Below, piece after piece: positions 57,833-64,000 of a stretch of 64,000 bases of DNA (positions are counted from its first letter, which is position 1; every line of letters starts with the position of its first letter). The translations under genes were made by a program, and so were the position numbers. The notes below the pieces were generated by a model. That model worked only from the letters and a program-made list of their open reading frames with translations. It searched no databases and was not told the origin of the DNA. Source of the stretch: an uncultured Wenzhouxiangella sp. (lineage in GTDB: Bacteria > Pseudomonadota > Gammaproteobacteria > Xanthomonadales > Wenzhouxiangellaceae); contig CAJXNL010000003.1 of assembly GCA_913057195.1 (NCBI GenBank), positions 1 to 64,000 on the forward strand, written 5' to 3'.

Positions 57833-59641
57833 TCAGCGCGGCTCGCGACTTGCGCGTTTTCTCTCGTGCTCTTTGAGCAGTCGCTTGCGCAATCGAATAT
57901 GACTGGGCGTGACCTCCAACAGCTCATCATCACCCAAAAACTCTAAAGCTTGCTCCAAACTCATCTTCACTGGCGGCGTTAATAACAAAGCGTCATCTTT
58001 GCCCGCCGCCCGAACATTGCTCAGCTGCTTCTTTTTCAGTGGATTCACGACCAAATCATTGTCGCGGTTGTGCAAGCCAATAATCATGCCCTCATAGACA
58101 TCCTCACCCGCACCGACGAAAAGCTTTCCCCGCTCTTGCAGATTAAACAGGGCATAGGCCACCGTGGTGCCCACATCCATGCTGATCAATGTCCCGTTGA
58201 CGCGGGGACTGAAACTCTCTGTTGGCTCGCCCCAGTGATCGAACACGCGAAAAAACAGTCCCGTCCCAGCCGTCATGGTGCGGTATTGGCTTTGGAACCC
58301 AATCAAGCCACGTGCAGGTGCGAGATAATCCAACCGCACACGACCACGACCATCGGGCTGGATGTCCTTAAGCTGGGCCTTGCGCTCGCCCATGGCTTGC
58401 ATGACCGCGCCCTGATAATCCTCCTCACAATCCAAAACGACCTGCTCCCAAGGCTCCCTGACCTCACCGTCAACCTCGACCTTGCGCACGCGAGGCCTTG
58501 ACACCGCCAGCTCATACCCTTCTCGGCGCATCGCTTCAATGAGAACCGACAGGTGAAGCTCACCTCGACCGGCCACTTCAAACTGCTCGGGATCAGCGGT
58601 ATCGGAGACCTGCAAGGCCACATTGTGGCTGGCCTCTTGAAAAAGGCGAGCTCGCAGCTGACGGGAGGTTAAATACTTCCCCTCGCGACCAGCAAAAGGC
58701 GAGTCATTGACCTGAAACGTCATATGAATCGTTGGCTCATCCACCGTCAGCGCCGGAAGCGCATCCGCGGCACCGGGATCACAGAGCGTCGATGAAATGG
58801 CCAAGTTCTCAATGCCAGAAACACCAATAATGTCGCCCGCGCTGGCTTTAGGGATCTCTTCACGATTGAGCCCGTTAAAGCCCAACACCTGAAGTACGCG
58901 ACCGGCGGCCTGGTTGCCTTCACTGTCAATCACCGTCACCGATTGATTGGTCGACACCTCCCCGCGACGGATTCGACCGATTCCAATTAAGCCCACGTAT
59001 GTCGAAAAAGCCAGTGATGAAATCTGCATTTGAAACGGCGCATCGGGATCGACATCGGGCGCGGGCACTTTTGAAACCAAGGTTTCAAACAATGGGTTCA
59101 TGTCGCCGGATCGAGCATCAGACTCATGGCTGGCATAGCCATTGAGCGCTGAGGCATAAAGCACCGGAAAATCCAATTGCTCATCGGTGGCGCCCAGCTG
59201 ATCAAACAGATCGAACGTTTGATTCAGCACCCAATCGGGCCGCGCCCCATCGCGGTCGATTTTGTTGATCACCACGATCGGCCGAAAACCCATCGCAAAG
59301 GCCTTTTGGGTGACAAACCGGGTTTGCGGCATGGGGCCATCGACCGCATCGACAAGCAACAGCACCGAGTCAACCATCGACAACACCCGCTCAACCTCGC
59401 CCCCAAAATCCGCGTGCCCGGGCGTATCGACGATATTGATTCGCCAATCGCGCCAGGTGATCGCTGTGTTCTTGGCCAAAATGGTGATCCCGCGTTCGCG
59501 TTCTTGATCACCAGAATCCATGACCCGATCGGTCAGGCGCTCATGTGCTGCGAATTGACCCGATTGACGCAGCAGCTGATCGACAAGGGTGGTCTTCCCA
59601 TGGTCAACATGGGCGATGATGGCAATGTTTCTAAGTTTCAT
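57833..59641 (-). CDS. typA: Ribosome-associated GTPase TypA/BipA
   Basis: Translational GTPase of 602 residues that binds the 70S ribosome and aids growth at low temperature and 50S assembly. G motifs are [26 protein letters not shown] and [10 protein letters not shown]. The C-terminal part carries the EF-G-like domains and the TypA-specific tail ([20 protein letters not shown]). It lies 12 bases from the upstream acyl-CoA dehydrogenase stop region and is probably a separate unit. Confidence 0.97.
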   Translation of the reverse strand: MKLRNIAIIAHVDHGKTTLVDQLLRQSGQFAAHERLTDRVMDSGDQERERGITILAKNTAITWRDWRINIVDTPGHADFGGEVERVLSMVDSVLLLVDAVDGPMPQTRFVTQKAFAMGFRPIVVINKIDRDGARPDWVLNQTFDLFDQLGATDEQLDFPVLYASALNGYASHESDARSGDMNPLFETLVSKVPAPDVDPDAPFQMQISSLAFSTYVGLIGIGRIRRGEVSTNQSVTVIDSEGNQAAGRVLQVLGFNGLNREEIPKASAGDIIGVSGIENLAISSTLCDPGAADALPALTVDEPTIHMTFQVNDSPFAGREGKYLTSRQLRARLFQEASHNVALQVSDTADPEQFEVAGRGELHLSVLIEAMRREGYELAVSRPRVRKVEVDGEVREPWEQVVLDCEEDYQGAVMQAMGERKAQLKDIQPDGRGRVRLDYLAPARGLIGFQSQYRTMTAGTGLFFRVFDHWGEPTESFSPRVNGTLISMDVGTTVAYALFNLQERGKLFVGAGEDVYEGMIIGLHNRDNDLVVNPLKKKQLSNVRAAGKDDALLLTPPVKMSLEQALEFLGDDELLEVTPSHIRLRKRLLKEHERKRASREPR

Positions 59642-59713
59642 ACAGCGGCGGGCCTAAAAAAAAAGAGCCCAAGTATAACGCCATGTGCACATCGGGCATG
59701 GCCTAGACCGCCC

Positions 59714-60910
59714 TCATGGTTCCTCGCTGCTGGCCCGAGGCAGGTATTGTTGTGAACTGCCCTGACGCTGCAGCGCCGTGCGATAGTAATGCGCCGCCTG
59801 TTGGGCTTGCCCTTGGCGGTCCATCAATCGGCCCAGCGCTGAATACACCTCTGCAGACGCGTTGTGCTCAACGGCTTGTTCCAGCAGCCCTTGGGCTTTG
59901 TCATATTGACGGTCATCAAGATAGAGCAGCCCAAGAGTGGCCAGCAACTCGGGGTTTGTCGGCGCCAGCGACAGCCGTTTTTCTAGATCTTCGATTCGCC
60001 TCGCGCGCTGGGTGTCGTTGCTGTTCCGACACGCAGCCAATGTGTCCTGATCCAGTGACTGGTCCAACAAACGCGTCAAAAGCGCCTCGGCTCGGCTGTG
60101 ATGCCCAAGCGCTTTTGCCCGCTCGGCGTACGCCAGCACGATGGCTTTGTCTTGCCGCTGACGACGCGGCAACGCCTTCCACTCGGTGTCCAAGGCGTGC
60201 TCATCCATGGCCTGAGACAGCGCACGCTGCGCGGCCAATTGGTTCAGCGATTCGGCTTTCGAGGCATCCAACATGCCGGCCCGCTGCAGTGCCGGCGTCA
60301 ACTCTCGAAGCTCCCGCCAATGCCCGGCATCTTGATAGGCGCTCAACAGCAAGCGCAACACCCCCAGGTGCTTGGGCTTTTTCAAGTGCAGCGCTTCAAG
60401 AATTTCGATCGCTTCATCCATTCGACCCTGTGATAACCAAAGCCGAGCCCGCGCCAACTGCGTGATGAAATGTCTGCGCCCGAATCGACTGTCGGCCATG
60501 GCCAGCCATTGATCGCGTCTTTCAAAATCGCTCAAGCCCTGAGCTGCGCGCGCCGCGCCCAAGAGCCCCGCGGTGGAGGGATGCTCGGCCATGGCGCGTT
60601 CGAACAAACCTTGTGCCTGCGCCCACTCGCCCGCTGTGAGGGCCAAAAACCCATCCTCGAGCTGTTTTCTTGAACGTCGCTCGCGGCGTTTTTTTAACGC
60701 CCGGCCCGGCCAACGAATCAGCGCCACCCCCAGCGACAAAATCAGCCACACCGCGACCAGGCCAATCGCTCCGACAAGCAGCGGCATTTCGATCCACCAA
60801 GGCCCAAGGCCCACACTCACCGTGCCTGGATCGTCCATCAGACGTGGCGCCACCCACGCGGCCGCGATCACAGTGGCGGCCACAATCACCGTGATCAGCA
60901 GGCGTTTCAT
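59714..60910 (-). CDS. hemY: HemY-like membrane protein with TPR repeats
   Basis: A 398-residue inner-membrane protein linked to heme/porphyrin metabolism. Two N-terminal transmembrane helices (about 4-22 and 42-62) precede a helical region of tetratricopeptide-like repeats (for example LLATLGLLYLDDRQYDKAQGL). It overlaps hemX by 4 bases, the usual hemX-hemY order of gammaproteobacteria. The enzymatic role is not established. hemC and hemD, usually upstream, are not adjacent. Confidence 0.88.
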   Translation of the reverse strand: MKRLLITVIVAATVIAAAWVAPRLMDDPGTVSVGLGPWWIEMPLLVGAIGLVAVWLILSLGVALIRWPGRALKKRRERRSRKQLEDGFLALTAGEWAQAQGLFERAMAEHPSTAGLLGAARAAQGLSDFERRDQWLAMADSRFGRRHFITQLARARLWLSQGRMDEAIEILEALHLKKPKHLGVLRLLLSAYQDAGHWRELRELTPALQRAGMLDASKAESLNQLAAQRALSQAMDEHALDTEWKALPRRQRQDKAIVLAYAERAKALGHHSRAEALLTRLLDQSLDQDTLAACRNSNDTQRARRIEDLEKRLSLAPTNPELLATLGLLYLDDRQYDKAQGLLEQAVEHNASAEVYSALGRLMDRQGQAQQAAHYYRTALQRQGSSQQYLPRASSEEP

Positions 60911-62112
60911 GACCGATCAAGCATCGCCCGAGCCATGGCGATCGCCTCAGACGGCGGATCCTGATCGTCCGGCCAACGGAGCGTCTCCAGCGTTTGTAAC
61001 GTCGTCAAAGCGCGATCACTGATCGTTGGCGAAGAATCAAGGCCCAGCGTTCGCAGGTTGCCCAGCACATGGCTCGCCAGACGCCGAATGCTTTTCACAT
61101 CCCGACCGACAAGGGCACTTTCGAGCAGCAGCACACGCTGCTGGAGCATCACCCGCATCAGCCGGGTTTCGGGCTCAGACAGCTTGGCAGGGTCACGAGG
61201 CCGCACTGTCACCAAGCGCTGAGCGGCCTGTTGGAGGCGTCTCCAAAGTGATCCCCTGATCGGCTCGGCGTCGCCTGAATTGGACACCGGCGGCTCTTGA
61301 ACACCCTGAGCCCGTTCGCTTTGTCGAAGGGTTTCACCCAACTCAACGACCCCGTCTCGATGAGCGCGCCAGTCAATCAGCGGCCATGCGGCCACCGTGG
61401 CGCGCTCCTGGATCAGCTGATCGGCCAGGGCTTGGGCACTTGGACGCGTTTGCCCTGCCAAGCGCTCCAAGGCAAGATCGTATTGCTGCAAGGCGCTTTC
61501 AACGTCGTATTGCGCCATGGCTCGCTCAGCCTGGATCAAGGCGCTCAACACCTCAACGACCACGCCTTGCTCACGAAAATGGGCCTCAACGGCGGCTTCG
61601 CGGGTCGATTGGGGCAAGGCACCGGCCTCCCATTGATCGATGGCCTGTGTCAAACGCTCCGACAAGGCGTCAATCGCTCGCTGGTTTTGCCGCCGAGCCC
61701 GCTGGGCCCGCTCGTCGACGGGTGCGCGCGCTTCAAGGGCCTCCGCGTTGCTGCGCACCTGGGATTGCAACGCCGCCATGGCCTGTGACTGCGCGTCCAC
61801 CGCCTCCGTCAACGCGTCCAAGCGTGACACCGCATCGTTGAGTGTCTGTTCAGTGCGATCTGCTGAATTGGCCTGTTCCGCCGTCAGCGCCTCAAGCTGC
61901 TGGCTCAGGGCATCCACACGCTCGCCCATTGACGATGACGTCCATGGCCACTCAATCGGCGTGTCAAAAAAATACATGCTCGCGCCCAACGAGCCGGCTC
62001 CAATGACGGCAACCAGCACGCCCACCAAGCCAGCGCGCCGCCACCTTGGCCGCCGCTTTGGCGATGTTGAGTCCGATGAACTCATTGCTTTGGGGGTTGA
62101 CTCATCACTCAT
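60907..62112 (-). CDS. hemX: HemX-like membrane protein
   Basis: Protein of about 401 residues with a cytoplasmic basic N-terminus (PKRRPRWRRAG), one transmembrane helix (about 26-46 from the chosen start), a long coiled coil (about 60-130) and a helical C-terminal region. This layout and the position before hemY identify it as HemX, related to the C-terminal part of the E. coli uroporphyrinogen methyltransferase homologue; no methyltransferase domain is present. I chose ATG 62112; a start at 62151 is also possible. Confidence 0.85.
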   Translation of the reverse strand: MSDESTPKAMSSSDSTSPKRRPRWRRAGLVGVLVAVIGAGSLGASMYFFDTPIEWPWTSSSMGERVDALSQQLEALTAEQANSADRTEQTLNDAVSRLDALTEAVDAQSQAMAALQSQVRSNAEALEARAPVDERAQRARRQNQRAIDALSERLTQAIDQWEAGALPQSTREAAVEAHFREQGVVVEVLSALIQAERAMAQYDVESALQQYDLALERLAGQTRPSAQALADQLIQERATVAAWPLIDWRAHRDGVVELGETLRQSERAQGVQEPPVSNSGDAEPIRGSLWRRLQQAAQRLVTVRPRDPAKLSEPETRLMRVMLQQRVLLLESALVGRDVKSIRRLASHVLGNLRTLGLDSSPTISDRALTTLQTLETLRWPDDQDPPSEAIAMARAMLDRS

Positions 62113-62172
62113 CCAACGGTCCTTATCGAATCCATGGGCCGATTGCGACAAACGCCCAAGGCACGATGATAC

Positions 62173-62886
62173 TCACGGCTTGGCTTCATCCCATCGAGCG
62201 TGTTCAGCACTCGATACACACTCGTCCAAAAAATGATCCACGGCCTGGATTTCATCCAAACACACCTCGTGGCCCATGGGCCACGTCTGCCAGCGAACCG
62301 AGACACCGGCATTCATCAGCGTTTGGTGGCTCGACTGCCCCAGACTCATCGGCACAATTGGATCCGACTGGCCGTGACCCATGAAAACAGGCACCGCCTG
62401 TTGCACCGGTGAGCACCAATCACTGAGCTGAGGGGCGTCCAACAAGTAGGTCGACAAGGCCACGATGCCCCTCAACCGGTGGGGGCCACTCAACCCCGCG
62501 CGCAACGCAATGGCACCGCCTTGGGAGAACCCCGCCAGAACCACGCCGTCGGTCTCGGCCCGATTCAGTTCATCGGATATCAGGTGGTGGACCTTGCTCA
62601 CCGAGGCCATGATGCCCGACTGATCTTGGTCTCGAGACACATCGAAGCCGACAATGTCATACCACGCCGGCATCACCGCGCCTTGATTGATGGTCACGGG
62701 AATCTTGGGCGCGTTCGGGAAAACAAACCGCATCGGCACGCGCTTGGCGATCGTCAGCTGCGGTACAATCGGGACAAAGTCGTGTGCGTCCGCGCCCAGA
62801 CCGTGTAGCCAAATCACGCTCACCTGTGGCGCCGGGCTGGTCTCAATAACGACACAATCCATGCCGGCCAAGGTCTCTTCTTTCAT
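62173..62886 (-). CDS. Carboxylesterase/phospholipase family hydrolase
   Basis: Alpha/beta hydrolase of 237 residues in the small carboxylesterase family (EstB/LysoPLA type). The oxyanion region is WLHGLGADAHDF, the nucleophile elbow GFSQGGAIAL, the acid GHGQSDPIVP and the histidine GHEVCLDEI. Its start overlaps the + strand ATG of the lipoprotein gene. An ATG at codon 9 is another possible start. TAAACT ends 7 bases before the chosen start. Confidence 0.9.
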   Translation of the reverse strand: MKEETLAGMDCVVIETSPAPQVSVIWLHGLGADAHDFVPIVPQLTIAKRVPMRFVFPNAPKIPVTINQGAVMPAWYDIVGFDVSRDQDQSGIMASVSKVHHLISDELNRAETDGVVLAGFSQGGAIALRAGLSGPHRLRGIVALSTYLLDAPQLSDWCSPVQQAVPVFMGHGQSDPIVPMSLGQSSHQTLMNAGVSVRWQTWPMGHEVCLDEIQAVDHFLDECVSSAEHARWDEAKP

Positions 62887-63052
62887 GTCTTACAGTTTAA
62901 CCCCTTATCTGATTGATCAGGCAAAAAAGGGGGCCCGAGCGTTGACGGCCTGTTGGGTGGCGGGCGCGCTGGTGGGATGCGGTCTCAAAGATGATCTGAT
63001 CTTGCCCGAGCCCGATCGCCCCGAAGCCCAGACATCCATTGAGCCCACATGA
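62885..63052 (+). CDS. lptM: LptM-like small lipoprotein
   Basis: A 55-residue lipoprotein precursor. A basic n-region (KKGAR) and hydrophobic stretch lead to the lipobox LVGC, and GLKDDLILPEP after the cysteine matches the GCGLKGPLYFP core of LptM (YifL), which assists LptD folding. The start is uncertain: ATG 62885 overlaps the start codon of the divergent esterase, while TTG 62942 would give a shorter signal with no basic residues. It overlaps the methyltransferase by 4 bases. Confidence 0.7.
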   Translation: MSYSLTPYLIDQAKKGARALTACWVAGALVGCGLKDDLILPEPDRPEAQTSIEPT

Positions 63053-63717
63053 AACGCGTGCCAGAACCGGAGCTGATGGATTCGGTTGAACAAACCACCG
63101 CGTATGCGGCCGCTGACTTTTCTGAACCCAACGGATTGTTTTGTGAGCACCTGCGCTCGACTTTGACCTCCAGGCCGCCAGGGCGTTTGCTGGATTTGGG
63201 ATGTGGTTCGGGGGGATTGCTTGTCGACATGGCGCATGCCCTCGATGAATGGACGCTCATTGGAACCGACGCCGGCCCAAACATGCTGTCACTGGCCGCA
63301 GAGCTCATTGAGACCCAAGCCCTGGCATCGCGAATCGAGCTGATCAAAGCCCACTTGCCTGGCGATATTGGTGCGCTTCAAGCCCAAGGCCATTTTGCCG
63401 CCATCACCTCGAACAGCCTGCTCCATCATTTGGCTGACCCCATGACCCTGTGGCAAAGCGTGGCAACATTGGGGGCGCCCAAGACCCAGGTGGTGGTCAT
63501 GGATCTTAGCCGCCCTTCCAGCATCGAAGCGGCCGAAGCATTGGTGGAGGCGCATACCGAGGGCGCTGATGATGTCTTAAAACAGGACTTTCTCAACAGC
63601 CTATGCGCCGCGTGGCGTGCTGATGAAGTGCTGGATCAATTGCAACAGATGGGATGGCACGATTGGACACTGACTGAGCCATCCAATCGCCATTGGTTGG
63701 TGACCGGCCAACTGTAA
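63049..63717 (+). CDS. Class I SAM-dependent methyltransferase
   Basis: A 222-residue protein with motif I LLDLGCGSGGLLVDMA, the acidic motif II residue in IGTDAGPNML and the NSLLHHLADP region, giving the Rossmann-type SAM fold. The substrate is unknown. It lies between lptM and a DapF-like gene, the slot occupied by lysA in many gammaproteobacteria. The 4-base overlap with lptM indicates co-translation. Confidence 0.88.
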   Translation: MKRVPEPELMDSVEQTTAYAAADFSEPNGLFCEHLRSTLTSRPPGRLLDLGCGSGGLLVDMAHALDEWTLIGTDAGPNMLSLAAELIETQALASRIELIKAHLPGDIGALQAQGHFAAITSNSLLHHLADPMTLWQSVATLGAPKTQVVVMDLSRPSSIEAAEALVEAHTEGADDVLKQDFLNSLCAAWRADEVLDQLQQMGWHDWTLTEPSNRHWLVTGQL

Positions 63718-63729
63718 CGGGTGCATCAA

Positions 63730-64000
63730 ATGTCTGTCCGATCTGCCATCCCCTTTGATCGACTCAGCGCCCAAGGCAATGTGTTTTGTGTGGTTGGGGC
63801 ATCCACATTGTCCAGACCCATCGAATCGATTGATGTCATCCGCTGGGCGGGCATGAGCAAGTTCCGTGACGAGCGGCCGCGCGTCGGCCCTAAACGGTTG
63901 TTTGATCAGTTGCTCGTCATCGACCCCGCTGGGTCATCCCACGAACACCATACGGTGCGCATATACAACGCGGATGGCTCAGCCGCGGAACAGTGTGGCA
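63730..64000 (+). CDS. dapF: Diaminopimelate epimerase-like protein, N-terminal part
   Basis: Partial, cut by the right edge of the window. The first 90 residues fit the N-terminal half of DapF: FDRLSAQGNVF where the family has KMHGLGNDF, FDQLLVIDP matching FDQLLVVEP, and RIYNADGSAAEQCG ending at the catalytic cysteine. The first motif is clearly divergent, with the usual Asp after GN replaced by Val, and the conserved DRHxGVG region has an insertion. It may be a divergent epimerase or a paralogue. Confidence 0.7.
   Translation, partial: MSVRSAIPFDRLSAQGNVFCVVGASTLSRPIESIDVIRWAGMSKFRDERPRVGPKRLFDQLLVIDPAGSSHEHHTVRIYNADGSAAEQCG

Noticed and set aside
59642-59713. Run of nine T residues on the minus strand between hemY and typA
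   Set aside because: The run lies in the gap between two same-strand genes, and the hairpin close before it on the minus strand is weak and not adjacent. I did not call it a terminator.
1-64000. tRNA, rRNA, CRISPR arrays, insertion sequences, prophage or toxin-antitoxin genes
   Set aside because: I looked through all intergenic gaps and saw no cloverleaf-like sequence, repeated spacers, transposase or terminal repeats.

Overview
The window is chromosomal DNA from a marine-type gammaproteobacterium of moderately high G+C content. This rests on gene order (recJ/prfB/lysS, yhbY/rlmE/ftsH/folP/glmM, carA/carB/greA, ppsR/ppsA, hemX/hemY, lptM/dapF), the class-typical programmed frameshift in prfB, and a complete proteorhodopsin plus retinal-synthesis cassette. 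I cannot name the species; a Litorivicinus- or SAR92-like marine lineage is only a guess. I see no rRNA, tRNA, CRISPR array, insertion sequence or prophage. Nearly all DNA is coding and many genes overlap by 1-8 bases.

Layout. 1-5.2 kb (+): the end of sucA, then sucB and lpd (2-oxoglutarate dehydrogenase), an AcuI/YhdH-type acryloyl-CoA reductase and a peroxiredoxin. 5.2-8.8 kb: cytochrome c oxidase assembly genes (DUF2909, SURF1, a Sco-like thioredoxin-fold protein, ctaA, ctaB) without the oxidase subunits. 8.8-11.7 kb: a solitary gcvP. 11.8-14.4 kb (-): gyrA. 14.6-16 kb (+): a periplasmic cyclophilin and lpxH. 16-19.7 kb (-): a renalase-like flavoprotein, lysS and prfB. 19.9-25.5 kb (+): proteorhodopsin with its own promoter and terminator, followed by an overlapping crtI-crtB-crtY-blh operon. 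25.5-33 kb (-): recJ, an RpfE-like gene, greA, carB and carA. 33-41 kb: a DUF1249 gene, the ppsR/ppsA divergent pair, orn, rsgA, an SDR. 39-42 kb (+): aguA-aguB-xseA. 42-47 kb (-): glmM, folP, ftsH, rlmE, with yhbY and a Mth938-like gene divergent, then oxyR. 48.8-52.2 kb (-): a GldA/F/G-type ABC system, divergent from an aspartoacylase-like gene. 53.3-57.8 kb (-): prpC, prpB, a phosphotransferase and an acyl-CoA dehydrogenase. 57.8-62.9 kb (-): typA, hemY, hemX, a carboxylesterase. 62.9-64 kb (+): an LptM-like lipoprotein, a methyltransferase and the start of a DapF-like gene.

How it works together. The most distinctive block is the light module: crtI, crtB and crtY would turn geranylgeranyl diphosphate into beta-carotene, blh would cleave it to retinal, and retinal would bind Lys229 of a green-tuned, D-T-E type proton-pumping rhodopsin. 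crtE and idi are absent, so the precursor must come from elsewhere. The cassette lies antisense between recJ and prfB, which are neighbours in many gammaproteobacteria, so it looks like an insertion into a conserved operon. Other points of interest are a hairpin that would mask the ribosome binding site of carA, a possible 4-hydroxyacyl-CoA to propionyl-CoA route beside the methylcitrate genes, an OxyR-like site over the oxyR -10 element, and several genes whose -10-like hexamer lies 6-7 bases before the start codon, as expected for leaderless transcripts.
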